A DNA stretch of 64,000 bases from Atrichornis clamosus (GCA_013400975.1 WBMZ01004779.1:146629-210628); one strand, 5' to 3'. Positions 38,906-52,081 are shown, numbered from the stretch's first letter. Notes: generated from the sequence alone by a model not told the origin. Numbers and translations are program-made.

Positions 38906-39776
38906 GCCTTGAGCACCAGGGCATGAACAGCCCCGCAGACCCCTGTGGGTTTCTCTCTTTGTTCGTGGGCTTGTCACTGAGTGGCACGTCTGCACATGGC
39001 ACCTCGGCTCGTTGAGGGAGCACTCCCATTAGGAAGGATGCAAACAGAGCATGAAACTATCATCAGAGGCTATTAATGTTTTCTTAATGTGTGAACTGAG
39101 CTAGAAACAGAGCAGAAAAAAAAATAGAAAATTAAAAGCCCACACGGTCACAAATGGTGCCTCCACGGCTCATCCTTTGCTACCCAGCCTTCTGAGGGTA
39201 GCAGGAGGTGGAAGAAGAAAGACACTCCTTGTCTTTCCCGTTGCTGTTATCACTGCAGAAAGTCCATGCAATGCCGGAGGGAGATAAGAAAAAAAAACAA
39301 CAACAAACCCAAAAAATGCCCCAATGTTACAGCCTGCTCTGGCTGCTCTCCCATCTGGTCCTCTCTTCTATCACTCAGAACCATGGAAATTCATGTTAAC
39401 ACAGAATCTTTGCTCCCTTAATTAGCAAAGCTCCTTGCTGGAGATCAACAAGCAGCCTTTGGGGCATGGGATCTCAATGTTATTGGGAAGATTACATCAT
39501 TACAGGCCACTGCCTCCAGTTGGAAGCTGAGAACAAGAAAAAGCAATGTATTTCTAAGCAAAAGTCAGTATTCAGTATGACTGACTTCATAATAATAACC
39601 TGAGCAGGTTATTATTCATCTAGGGCAGGAAGCAAGCCAGTGCCATGCCCCATGGGGCTGTGGGCACATGGCCACACAAGGAAGGGATGGCTGGCACAGG
39701 GGCTGGTCCACCTGGGATGGGGTTTATCGTAAATGCAAGGCATGGCCCAACACAGCCAGCTCTGCTCTGAGACAGG

Positions 39777-39834
39777 GATCAGAGGCAGAGATGGTAAACT
39801 GTGAGCAAACTCCTTTTAGGGACTAATGGGAACA
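39777..39834 (+). repeat. 58-bp duplicated segment, copy 2
   Basis: Second copy of the segment at 38848-38905. All five differences are transitions, in the direction C to T or G to A in this copy at four sites and A to G at one, compatible with decay after duplication. Weak similarity may extend a few bases leftward (GACAAGATC against GACAGGGATC). It ends about 60 bp before the motif cluster starting near 39893. Confidence 0.9.
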
Positions 39835-39892
39835 TAAGATGGGATTTCCTGAACACCCTCAGGGGCTTGTCTTTATATAAAAGCTGCTTGCG

Positions 39893-40105
39893 TTTAATTA
39901 CAATCAGTTACATTAGCTACATCAGTCGATTTAATTAAATTGCAAGGACACTCATAAGTTGATTTAACTCTGTCTCAAATGGATTTAGCAAAAGTTGGCA
40001 AGAAACTAAATCAACATAAACCAAGATTAAATCAACTGAAGAGCATCCACACAGGATTTTGCAGCAATTTAGCAAAAACCGATTTGAAGACCCATTTTAA
40101 ATGAA
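39893..40105. mobile_element. Cluster of TTGATTTAA/TTAAATCAA motifs; possible fossil DNA transposon (MITE)
   Basis: Related 8-10-base motifs recur in both orientations: GTCGATTTAA (39925-39934), GTTGATTTAA (39958-39967), TAAATCAAC (40007-40015), TTAAATCAAC (40027-40036) and CCGATTT (40079-40085). The left ones are forward and two of the right ones are reversed, as in a degenerate inverted-repeat element. The phrase GAGCATCCACACAGGATTTT following the fourth motif resembles sequences I associate with ancient amniote hAT-type MITEs. The family assignment is a recollection, not an alignment. The repeated motif is seen directly. Confidence 0.4.
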
Positions 40106-43100
40106 GCAGAGTAACTCAGGCACAGAGAAAGATGAACTTCTGGGATGAAAGCAGTGTCTAGCACTCCAGCAGCCCTGTCTAATAGACTTGAGCTGTTGGG
40201 GGGGGGGAAATCTCCTTTTCCTCCACATCCTAGAGTTGGCATGTTACTTTAATCCACATATGAAGGACTTAATTCACGATCTTCAGACATGTTTGCCCAA
40301 CAGCACACAGCAAGCAGTTGCCATTTCTGGCCCAGCCACACAGGCTGGACATCACAAGTCACCCCCCATACAGTGGCCCCCTGAATGGGGAGAGCACTGG
40401 TGTTTGTTAGGACAATTAAAAAAGGCTGTGAATTTCTGAGCATGAAATAATCTACTCCAAATTAACTCCCAGCTCTAAACACACACGTTTGTCCAATTGG
40501 AAGCTTTTAGCACTGAAATTTTCTGTACAAAAGGGGTCACACACAGGTGGCAGATAACAAGATAGGCCTGTTGCAGGGAAGTTGCACAGCACTGCTCCTT
40601 CCTGCAGCAGCAGCTCCAGCACATGGTGAACTCTGCACATCTTCAGCATGCACCTGAAACATCTTATTCTGTACCAAGAGTAGAGCAACAGGAGGGTAGA
40701 AATGCAATTCCAGATTTGTACGTGGAAAAAACCAAGTGACCACTACTGGATCACTCTGCTCCATGCAGGCAGCACTGGGTAAGTTACACCACTCCTGGCA
40801 CAAGTCATTCCCAGAAACAGCAAAGCCCAGCAAGGATTCATAAACACATCCACTTTGACTAAATTGCTTATTTCAGCTCCAGGTTTGCCAGTACTGACAC
40901 CTTCCAGCCAATACCAATCTCTTGCTTGCACTGCACTAGTTTGGTTTGGATTTTTCCTTCCATAGCTGCATCTAAAGTTGTCATCACAAACCAAGCACAT
41001 CTTCTGTGGGACCAGAATGGTCCTAACAGCTTTCCCGGCAAACCAAGTGATTTATGATCAGCTTAATGACACTTTTTATACTGCTGTAAACACTAGGATT
41101 ACAGTTCAGTGACTAGAAGGAGTTAAAGCAAAGTAAAGCTGCCACAGTTTCCTTAGTGCTTTGATAACTATTATAGCAGAGTAACACTCTGAGAAATGAT
41201 GAGCCTGCCATAAAGTTTCAAGACCACCTTTTATTTCAGTGAGGAGACATTTCCAAGCCCAAGCTCTGTAGAAGGGAAGAAAGAAAAAACCCATAGCCTG
41301 AGAACAGCAGTTTAGGAAAGAATGAGTTTCTACACCACCTCAAACTACTCCAGCGAAAACCTGACCCCAAATCATAAAAATAGCAAAACCCCCTTGCACA
41401 AAAATCCCAGGAGCTGCAAAGCTTCCAGCTGTAAAGGGGGTCTCTCATCCCTGCAAGGAAGGCAATACAGTCTGCTAAACCATCAGAAACCAGGTCCTGT
41501 TACAGCTTTGCAACCTGGACAAATCTCTCCAGCTCTCCACATCCTACCTATAAGATGCATCACACTGCTTTGAAAAATTTGTTGGTAACAGGACACAGCA
41601 GAAATACTGGGAAGTAAGCAATGTTAGAAATTAGACTCAGCATGCTGGGTAGATTCACTTCAGTTTAGACATAATGAATGCCTAAATTGTAATATATAAA
41701 CACACACACATTTACATTAGAAGACATGCTTCCTTATTTACTTTTCTAGGAGTTTTTTATTTTGTAATTTAAAGTAAAACTAGTACCTGGAAATTTTGAG
41801 ATGACTTTAACCATGAAAAGGTTATTTCTGACTCTGCCTAACACTGTGCAAGATCAGGTGTGCACAAAGACAGCAACAATGATGTACATTTTAGGCACAT
41901 GCAGCATGGCTCAGTAGGTGGCTGTTTTGTCAATCCAAATGCTCAGTAATGACAAACCTGTCACTCCTAGGATGTTAGCCCAAATAATGTTGTTTGGCTT
42001 GCTGCATGTGCCTTACTACCCTGATGTCTTTTCCTCTCCTACAAAGAGATTCATTTACCACCACACAAGGAGAAAAAACTACCTAAGGAGGGAAAACAAA
42101 GAGCACAGAGGATGTTTTCTGCCAGTGGATGATCTAAGGGATGTATGAAACATGGATCAGCTAATGGATTGAACATTGTTGTGAACCTCTCAGCCACAGA
42201 GGTCAGGCTTGACCTGCTCTCGCATGTCCATCACCTGAAGCCATTTCACTGATTTTCATGGAAGATTTACCAGGCTCTGAAAGATTAAAGCCTTTATGTC
42301 TTTCATGCTGCTGATGGAGGAAGCCATCCAAACCTTCTTCCATATGTGGAACAGATAGAGCAAAAAGCTCTATCCTTCCTTCCTCATTACAGATATCATT
42401 AAAAGGTCATAGGCTTGGGGGTAGGTTCTCAGTCTTTTCTTTCTTTCACATAAGAAAAGCTTTTCCGTGTCATTAATTATTCTTCTTCCATCGTCTGAAT
42501 ACTCGCTAACTCTGAAATATGTTTTCAGGTATGGAGTGATCATCACCCACTGGTCCAAACAAGAGGTCCAACAGATGAACATAACATATCTTGACATAAC
42601 AAGATCAGCTATTTCAGGTACCACCTACCACGGGTTGTTGTGTTTAACACCCCAGAAACTTGATCTGGTAAAGGAAGTCTCTCAGGAAATCCTGGCAAGC
42701 CAGAACCAGAGGACCAGACTGCTGCAATTAACAGCAATTTCATTCCCACAGCATCACCCTGGGGTCATGCTCACAGTCACTGCAAAGCCACCCAGAGTGA
42801 CAGAGGCAGCCAGCACATGACCCAGGCAGCTCCAGCATCCTTCTCTGTGTGGGCCTCGTGCCTGGCACCTTCCCAAGGGGCTTGATTTTTCCATGCCCTC
42901 CTTGTGCAGTCAAGCATTAAATATCAAACAGCGGCCTTCCTACCTCTTTCCCCAGGGGCTTATTTCATTGTTTAAGCGATCCTCCAGCACAAAATGCAAG
43001 GAGCTGTCAGCAGCACAGCTAATACAGTCATCACCCAAAAGCCAGCAGCCCTGTTTCTGTGCAGATATTTGTATGTTATTAAATAATCTTAGACAGGATG

Positions 43101-44212
43101 TGAAGGTGGCAAGGGACTGAGATTTGTGCAAAAAATCTCCACCATACACCCGAAAAACCTGAAAAGAGGGAAATGAATTATTAACAGTTGTGAAACCTGC
43201 AAGAAGGAGGCAAGGAAAAGTTTGCTGCAGTCTTCTGCAGGAGGTGCCAAACAGCAATGAAAAACTGCTTCCATGCCGTGCTAAGGATGGAAGGCACCAG
43301 CACTATCACTGCAAGACTGCTGCCCCTTTAGGAAGCTCCATTATGGGAAATTTATCCTAGGATATTTGGCTTGCACTTTCCTCAACAGCTAATCTTGGCT
43401 GCAAAATTAATGCTCTGCTAGCAAATTTTCTCCCAGTCTTGCATCCTCCAATTCCAATGAGGGTTTTTTGTTGTTGGCTTAGAGCAACAGCAAAACTCAG
43501 CCTCAAGCCCAAAGGTGTCTCTTCCTCCCCCAGTAACACTTTCAAGAAGGGATTCAGGAGCACAGGGCTGAAGGACAAGCACTGAAATGCCAGGCACCAA
43601 CACTCTGCAGCAAGCAGGGCAAGCCAGCCCCGGGGCAGGGTGCAGGTGCTGGTACTCCACATGCCAGAACCCAGGCTCTGGGCACTGTCCCCCAGCCCCA
43701 CCCACCACTCGAGCCGAGCTGGACACCTCCACCAGTGTGCTTAGAAACACGATAGCCCAGTCTACTTGTAACCCCACTTCCTAGGATTTAGGAGCAGCAC
43801 TGATCAGGCAACATGCCCAGCCCCACAGCATCCTGAGCTCTGATTGGGACATCCATGAGGAAGGCAAGAGGAAAGCTTTGTTAGAGCCAGCACAGCAGCA
43901 AAAATTATGGCCCTCCAGCCACTGACCACGAAGGAACAGCTGGGTGCACAACAGAGCTTGTTTCTCCTGATGGATGGGTCTATTTTCAGATAAATTTCCA
44001 TGGAAAGATACTAACACAGACAAACCTACTACCCTTATAGAGACTCAGTATACTACCAAGCGAATAAAAAAGGTCCCCATCTGCCTCCCAGCTAATCCCA
44101 TGCAACTAACTCCTGAACTCTCTAACCTTCTCTTTTCACACACAGACTTCCCTGGGGCATAAAGACAACAGAAATGTATTCACTCTTCATTTCAAGGTGG
44201 ATTACAAGCTAG

Positions 44213-44261
44213 AAAAAAACCCCACAACAAAAAAACCCCACCACAACAAAAAATCACAACA
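44213..44261 (+). repeat. A/C-only low-complexity tract
   Basis: About 49 bases contain no G and a single T, in the pattern A-run, CCCC, ACAAC, A-run, CCCC, ACCACAACA. It is the same style as the longer tract at 50145-50292. Confidence 0.8.
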
Positions 44262-45390
44262 GCCCGAACCCTGCTACTTTTCAGTGCTTGGTGACAAATT
44301 TCCAACACAGAATGGAGAGATCACACTGTTATTACACACAGAGTTTTAGGGTCAGCCCCCAGCACAGCTCTGACCCAGCCAGGCACTGCCTGGGATGAGC
44401 ATCCAGGTAAGGGCTCCCAAAAGCCAGCACTGCCTAAAAGGAGAGAAGAGGCTCTGCAGCCACAAGGTGCTCAGCAAAGGGGATGTACAATATAGGAGAC
44501 ACTAGCCTGTGGATACCTGGCTAAATACCAAGCAATCTGGACTTGAATACCCTCCCTGATATCTTGTTCCCCTCATCAGCTTTTATTACAAAGGAAAAGC
44601 CAAACTCAGCTTTCAGGAAAGGACAGAAGTGACAAGGAAGGAGAATACATGACAGAGGTGGCTGTTTACTGGGCATCCCTTCTGACCTCCTGCTGACAAG
44701 ATGAGCTGCATGGTAGGATTTAATGCCATAGAAGAGTGCAGAGGGACTCCCTAGTTCTGGTTTGTGGGCACATTTCTTCCTTAGGCAAGGTCCTCCTCAC
44801 CTCACCACACCTTGCCTGCCCTTCTCATTTAAGAGCAGTGATACACACAGAGCTCAGGGGGAGCCTAGCAAAGCATGTGAATTTTTGTCAATGAAGAGCA
44901 ACAGGAAAAAATGACAAGGACTGGAGCCACCTGCAGACAGACTGCTTTTCCCAATTGGCCAATACAGACTTTGATCAAACCATTTATCACAAATCAACTA
45001 AATACAATGCTGGAATGAGCTAGAGGACAGTTCCTTGGTGCGGTTGTCATCCTGCCTGCATCCACTACAATGGGAATTATGCCTGGGAGATGCAGCGTAT
45101 GCTTTCCCTAAGCAAATATAAAACATTGACATGTGTTAGATTCGTACAGCCACAATGCCATTTACAGCTTCCACTTGGTGCTAAACACCAGGACCTTCCA
45201 TACCCCAAACTTGTAAGCATGACTGTAGGGAAAGTTCTTAGTGAAAAAAGGTTTAAATACAAGATAGTTTACTCTTGGTCCTTTCTTGTCCCAGATAGTG
45301 AGCTGTTTTCCCAGACTCCTCAAAAAGTGCCATCCATGTGCCCTTAGACAGGGCTGGCTCATCTTCTGTCCAGGCAGCTCAGATCAATAT

Positions 45391-45416
45391 CCAGGAATAG
45401 CACTGATCAATTTTTA
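45391..45416 (+). repeat. Diverged short duplication, copy 1 (partner 45501-45526)
   Basis: CACTGATCAATTTTTA (45401-45416) matches CACTAATCAATTTTTA (45511-45526) at 15 of 16 positions. Weaker similarity extends about ten bases to the left (CCAGGAATAG against CTAGGAACCA). It may be an old local duplication or coincidence in AT-rich DNA. Confidence 0.45.
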
Positions 45417-48400
45417 AGAGGAGTAACAGCCATCTCACCCCTTCACTAAACAGCTGCACACACATTATTTGCAGTTGATGCCAAACCCCTGAAAGATTCA
45501 CTAGGAACCACACTAATCAATTTTTATTTCTATTAAACTGATGCCCACAGCATGCTGGAGAAAACATGGGCAGAAGGGACTACCCTAAATGAAGATCTTT
45601 AAGAGTCAGCACAGCAGGGATTTATACCAAGTAATTGGTCTTTTGAGTAGGCCAACAAAGATGAAAGAGGCCATCTGTCAGTCAGCCAAGACACTGCTCC
45701 AACTTGGGACACCAAATCTTTCCATCATTCATTTCTCCCCACCCTTAGCCACCATCCCAGGCCTTCTGCTTTGAAAGCGAGATCTCTGAAGACTTGATAA
45801 GCAAGGTTAGGATTTAATGGACTGACTGGCATATCTGAACCACTAATCACAGCCTCCGCTGAAGAACAACTCAACTTTCACTTTTATCCAATCTCCAGTT
45901 CCATTTCCTCCCACCTCAAAGTCAGCAAAGAAGCTTCCTGGCTGGGGACACCCAGCCTCTCTGGATGTCTTCACCTGCCCCATTAAAGCACATCCAGTCT
46001 TACAGAGAGCTTGGGCCTAGTTGTTCCACCCATCACTTACTACCAACCACATCTGGCCAGAGCACTGGATTTGGCAGCGAGGGTGTCTCCACCTCAGGTG
46101 GTCACTCCAGCTCCCCTTTAGAGCCAAAGGGGGAAGCAGCCCCTGCAGACCTGCTGCCCACATATATCCCAAGTTTCTGGACAGGGAAAAGGAGATAAAC
46201 CACTGACTTCCCTTCTGCAACAAGGACAGGGGGCAGACAGGCAAAGTTAGGCAAAGAAATTCCATCCAACATCATCTTCACTTGCAGTTTGCCAGCAGCC
46301 TCCTTAAAATTCCCCTGTTGGGAAAATACAAAAAAAGGAACCCAAGAAGTAAATGATGCTGACAGTGAATGAAAACTGTACAGTAGCTACATGTGTGTGA
46401 TGAACTGAAAGGATGCTGGTGCATGTGACACCTCATAACCTTGCACACAAGAAAACAAACAAAACCAACCAACCTAGGATGGAAAGTGTGATCGAAGGGG
46501 TGGCAGAGGACTGAGGTCCAGGCAACCAGCTCAGACTGGCTGTCTGATGATTCTCAACAGTCAGATACAAGGAATATCCTCACACATTTCCTTGTCCTTG
46601 AGTTTGACCTGAGCTATAAATGTAATTCTCAACAGTGGTTTAAGAATTTTACAATTCTTATTTGGGCAAGGAGGCAAGACAGGGTGGTCCATTTTGGATG
46701 CCAGAATAACTACATCATCACTTCTACAAAGTTAAACTTTATCAGACTGTAACAAGTTTTTCTGAAAGGTATTCCCACACCTTTCCATCATGAGATAAAG
46801 CCAGCAGCTTGTATTTACCTTCTTGCACTCCTCCCAGACTTGGTCTTCTATTGCCTCATTTCTCCAACACCCAGCCTTGAGCTCCAAAGAAAGCTATACA
46901 GCCTCTTCCTCCTGGTCACAGTGTCCAGCAGGGGACATAAGGGCTTAGCAGACAAGAAGCCATAAAAATGAAAAAACTCCCCAGAAGGGGTCCATAGCAA
47001 CCTTGAGAATAACGTGCAGTGAGTCACATTAGACACTCCAGCATCACCGTGTCAAGAGCAGAAGATAGGTAAGCTTTCAAGTCCTTTGTGACCTGCCAAG
47101 TACCTTGAATAAGTGCACAGGCAGATCAGTGAGACAACCTGGCTGGCAAATTTCTTGAGTTACAGTGGCTCTGGATAGGCAGAGGCTTGATCCATGCCGT
47201 GTGGGCTGCTGTGCTCTGGTACTGACCTCAGAGATGAGAAATGCTACTGCAGTGGGTTAGATAAGGAGACTGTGGACAGGCAGGATTGAAACACCCACTG
47301 GAAGACTAGATCAAGGTGCTGCCAGGGCACAAAAGGGACAAAGGCCCTGAAAGCTGTCTGCAACTCTACCTAGAGACACATTGCACTGCTCAGTACCCCA
47401 AACCAATTCAAAGAGCCTCAAACTCTTACTCCCTCTTTTTTACACCCAAATCTCCCTATCTACTACTTAAGTAGTTTGCTGCAAATGAACTCTCACAGTG
47501 GGGAAAGTCTACTTTGAGGTCTTCGAATGCTTAAACCTTGTTCCATTCCCTCCCCTCCCCATTAAAAAAAAAAAAAAATCCTGAGAAGTAAATGAGCTGT
47601 TGCTGAGCTGCTTGCAAGGATTTATTTTTATTTCAGAGCTTATTTCAGTACTCAGGTGCTCCCCTGTTTGCTTTGCTTTTTGCAATGCAGTGATTTGTGC
47701 TGCTGGAAACTGTATCCACTGCAGAGGCAGCACTTGGAATAGTTTGAAGGTGCTTTACTATTCCCTTTTTTCTTGTTCTTTCTTTTGGACGGCTTTGCCT
47801 GAAACAGCCTACGCATATAGATAATGTAAAATGACTGCTTCCAAAGGCAGGCTTCCTGCTGCAGGTGTTCAGGATGGAGGTAAGGGGAGCTGGGGACTCA
47901 CAGAACAAAGGCACCTATCTAACCTCACATCCCTTCACCAGGTTCAACTTCTGAGTTCCTCTCTGCTCAAGAACTCTTGCAAGTGCATTGCCCTTAATTC
48001 CCTTTGGCAATCTTTCTCCTCCAGAAACATTTCAGCATTCCTCCTCCAGATGTCATGGGATTTCCATCACTGCTCACTGACAATGGCATTTTGCCTAGTG
48101 CAGCTTCTGGTTCTGGCCAAGAGGATCAGCACCAGCACTTCTGCTCATCTCCTTTGCTGTGGTCTCTTCCCCTTCTCCAGCACTGGTGTTTATCCCTCTC
48201 ACACAAATATTTGCAACACTCAGGTAAGCACTGTCATTCTGGAATTCCATTGTGAGGTTTTCAGTGAGAACTCCTCCTGCAGGCTAGAGAAACCCAGGAC
48301 ATCTGAGGCCCCAAGAGGTGCTGCCATTTGAACAGCAGTTGCGCACAGAGAGATGTGTAGCAGCAATGGCATTCCAGGGTGTAGGCAGTTAAGGCAAAGA

Positions 48401-50144
48401 TACATTTATGCTTGTTGTGTCCCCTGGGATATTGTGGTGACAGCCATCACTGTTGCCAGAAAGAGAGGATTTCGGGATTGCCATCTGAAACATTACCCAC
48501 ACAGGTAATGCAGTGCCCACACCAGCAGTGCACCACTGGAAAAAGCTGGCACATGATACCTATGCTGCTGACAGAAGTGCTTTAATGTGACCAGTTTGTA
48601 CCCCACTATCAGTTACTGAGAGGGGTAAAAGCAGCAGCATCCCAGAGGACTTAGTAGCCTGGGAAGAGGGAACAGATCTGCACAGCTCTGCATGTAATTT
48701 GCAAGACTACAGCCTGAATAATGCAATTCTTTAGATCTAAAATACTTACAACAGAAGACTTCACTAGAAGTTCCTTGTTCCATACCACAGAGATTTGTAT
48801 TCCACTGGGTCTAGAGAAGTGGAAACTCAATGCTGACTGAGAAGACCTGGGCAAGCCCTCACCCTCCCCTCCAGGAGCATTACTTCCCCTGCCCTGCTTC
48901 AGCTCCACACATAACCACAAGCTCTCCAAACTAATATGAGAGCCTGTAACAGCCAGACACTGAAAATTAAAGAGAAAAGGGGTTTTGCTAACATTGGGAA
49001 GAGCTGATAAAGCAGAGTCTCCTAGCTGATTAGATGAGCTTCTTGTAGCAGCTGGAATAATCCTGCATAATGGGACTTCAAGGCAAGATGGGGGAAAAAC
49101 TGAAGAGGCATTTGCAAAAACATCCGAGAAGCTTTAAACACTGAGGAGGGCAAGCCCTGTGTGTCTGATCATGCATCTCATTGCAGCTTTGCAGAGAACT
49201 GGTGGAGAGCAGTAGGTGCTCACTGCCAAACCCCACGATGAACCCATGGCAGACAGTGCCAGCACCCTCCTCTCCTGCTCCTCCTGTCCACAGGGATGGC
49301 CAGGCAAGAGAGAGCAAGGTCCACTGCACTGCCTGCACCTTCGCTGGCCTCCGTCTAATCACAGCGCAGCCAATAAATTGGCACTGGTGACAGTGAGCTC
49401 ACAGGCACAGCCAGGCTGCATCAGGCACAGCAGACAAGGACAGTCTTTCATTCAAGTGACAGCTGCTTCTGCCAGCACAGATGTCTGTAGGCAAGATTTT
49501 AAAACACACATCCACATGTAGGGGGAAAAAAACCCCATACAAATAACCACAAACACACAACATCAATTCCTTCTTCCAACCATGCAACACTTGGAGGCAT
49601 CAGAAAACCTCTCCTCACAGAGTTTAGTTACTGTCAGGGTAGGCATTTCTTCAGTACTTCTGATTTTGTACCAACCACACGTAGCAATTACTCGTGAGAA
49701 GAACCATGGTGGCACTTTTCAAGGAAGGTATTTTTGTAAAGAAATATTCTTCTCTCAGGAATAAGAAAAGCCATACAAAACCTTTGTTTTCTATTTGGCA
49801 ATTAAAAAAAAAATGAAAACCAAATTTCTCGCATTGAAATTAATTTCATACAGACTGCTTCATACCAATATGCAGTAGCATAGTACAAGTCTAGTTAAGA
49901 AGAGTTTGGATTAAGCATTCTCCTGACAAGACAAACAGGTGGGGCAAAAGGGGAAGTGGGTCATTTGTATCATCACAGGTAGCACTATGGAAACAGTAGA
50001 ATTTTGTATGAGAGTTTGTTTCACTTCAAAAAACAACTGTAAGAAAAACAACAGCCAAGCTAAGAGAAAAAACGCTAAGTTGCTCTCACAACTGGATTTG
50101 GGGAAGCAGACATGTCCTAAATTAAAGTGTATAAAGCTTTTGGG

Positions 50145-50292
50145 AAAAAAAACCCAACCAACCAAAAAAAAAAAAAAAAACCCAAACCCCACAAACTAAA
50201 AAAAAAAAAAAATCAACACCAAAAGAACTACACATCAGAAAAAAAAAACCATTAAAAAACACCCAAACAAAAAAATCCCACCACACACACAG
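50145..50292 (+). repeat. Long A/C-rich tract with only two G residues
   Basis: About 148 bases consist almost wholly of A-runs (up to about 17) separated by CCC, CCAACC and CACACACAC blocks, with only two G and few T. The complementary strand is a G/T-rich tract. Several tandem chance frames here encode poly-lysine or poly-phenylalanine and are not genes. Confidence 0.85.
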
Positions 50293-50616
50293 AAAAGCCA
50301 ACTGTCCAGATTCCTGTAGAACTGGAAACATGGGAAATAGTCACAGAACATCCAGAAAGGGTGACACAGAAGGCAAGGATAGCTCAGGTCTAAATTTAAA
50401 CCTTTAAAGGATAAATACAGTTTCAAAATAAATTACTAGGTAAATCCAACTTCAACAACCTTCTTCACTTGCTGGCTGCATTGCCAAACAGCAGAAGTGC
50501 TTTCTCCCTTCATCCCCCTTTTTTCTAAGTAAAAGAAGTCGTAATTCATACAAGGACTAAATGCAGACCTCACGTATCCTCCATAGCAGTTACTTCTTGC
50601 TTTTCCTACAAAGTCA

Positions 50617-50680
50617 GGGAATCAGAAAATATTCCTGAGAGAGTCTCAAGAGATCAAGCCCACGCTCTCCTCACCAATGT
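50617..50680 (-). mobile_element. Weak CR1 3'-end-like remnant
   Basis: GGAATCAGAAAATATTCCTG, then GAGTCTCAAGAGATCAAG and CCCACGCTC, follows the order of the reverse-complemented CR1 tail (AGAATCACAGAATATCCTGAGTtgg, ACCCACAAGGATCATCAAGTCCAACTC when read with gaps). Divergence is high. Confidence 0.35.
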
Positions 50681-51098
50681 TTTTGTAACAGCTTTCAACT
50701 TGCTGCCATCTTAAAAATGCAACAAGCATATTCTCTTTTCCTTCAGAAGGTCATGAAAGAAAGGGCTGACTTCTACCAGACCCTCTACAAATGCCAGGGG
50801 AATCTCGCTCAATCTGTTTGTGGATAGTGACAATTTATCACTATCCAAAGTAAGCCCAAGTACAGTTTTCCAGCCACCACAAAATAGCTTCATCCAGTCC
50901 ATCTTTCCACAAATCATCTTCCCTAATTCTTCAAAAGAGGTTGAAGACAGTAACATGAGAACCAGCTCATGCTGACTGCAGAGGTTTTGGTAATTTATAA
51001 TCCCAGGTTTGCTCCTAGCAAATTGGCCAATACTTAATATACAACCTTATCTGAGTACCTTCACAGCAGAGCTTCATAGAAACACTGAAAGATAACAA

Positions 51099-51160
51099 TC
51101 ATAGAATTTTGAAAACATAAATTACAGACCTATAACAAGAGGTTTAAGTCTCCAATTCCC
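51099..51160 (-). mobile_element. Weak CR1 3'-end-like remnant
   Basis: AATCATAGAATTTTGAAAAC followed by AGACCTATAACAAG and TTTAAGTCTCCAATTCCC parallels the reverse-complemented CR1 tail (AATCATAGAAT, AAGACCTCTAAGATCAT, AAGTCCAACCC). The start AATCATAGAAT is the best part; the rest is diverged. Confidence 0.4.
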
Positions 51161-52081
51161 TTGGAGAAGAAGAGGAGCTATAAATTAGAAGAAATAAAAG
51201 CTACAGAAGAATACTTCTGTGCTAGATTTCACTTTATATACCCAGAATAAATTTCCATTTAAGATGGGGGGAGATGTGTTTACTTTCCTGAAAAATGGAT
51301 GCCACAGAATAGATCTTTCTAGAGTCGGATGTATTATTTCTTTGTATGCCTTGCTGGAACAGCAAGAAGAATATAATTAGACTTAACTCTAAGGCCAAGA
51401 TATAAAATACAAACACACTAGAAGTTGCCCCACAGGCTTTTTGCTAAGAGCACAAGTAACCACTAAGCAAAATATCTTGGCAAACCAATACAAGGATCCA
51501 GACTCCTTGGGATCATTTAGCTGAATTCTATTAAAAGTCTCTGTCTCCATTTCTACCTGAACCTCTAAAGCCAAAGGCTACAAAGCCATAACTCCATGAT
51601 CCGTGTAGAAATTTGTTGCCTTGAAATGCAAATAGTTTTAAAGCAACTAAATAGTTCAAACTGCCAGTGTGTGGAAAGAACAAGTCATTATTTTTTAGTG
51701 ATCAGAGGTGTCCGAGGTGCTTCAGAGAACACAAAGAGAGGCACCATCCCTGTGGACCTTACAATCCAATTAACTTAATTAACCATGTTATTCCCCTAGT
51801 TCCTGGTAACTCCTTAAATCAATGAACTAAGACTTAATAGCAAAGTACATCACTAGCAGCTTTATTGATCATATCTGCACACAACACTGACTGAACTCCC
51901 AAAGTCAAGACTTGGCACTAAACAAAGATATTTCAGTACCAAACTTCCACTTTATTATCCCAAAGCCCTGTACAGGTACCAGAGATAGGAAAGAAATGAT
52001 CAAGTGGCAGGGACTGACATTTTAATAGTGAAGCAAGTAACCACGGGCTCAATGTTGGCTTACAGTGCAAGAAGCAAAAAA

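Larger units (their letters stand above)
34828..39892. other. Non-coding stretch, presumed intron; no gene seen
   Basis: No exon or RNA gene was recognised. Contents are an A17 run at 36420-36436, another A-rich run near 37172-37193, a T8C8 junction at 37939-37954, a pyrimidine-rich stretch at about 37910-38560 and both copies of a 58-bp duplicated segment (38848-38905 and 39777-39834). The 195-codon plus frame at 37164-37751 begins in the poly-A/lysine run and has no domain. Confidence 0.6.
40106..50144. other. Non-coding stretch, presumed intron; no gene seen
   Basis: No exon or RNA gene was recognised in 10 kb. Contents are a G10 run at 40198-40207, a short CA repeat at 41700-41710, an A/C-only tract at 44213-44261, a 26-bp diverged duplication at 45391-45416/45501-45526 and an A-run near 47564-47578. 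The 166-codon frame at 47831-48331 and the 119-codon frame at 43418-43777 show no family features. Confidence 0.6.

Noticed and set aside
47831..48331. 166-codon plus-strand frame
   Set aside because: Cys/Ser/Leu-rich chance composition, no domain, and overlapping frames on both strands are also open.
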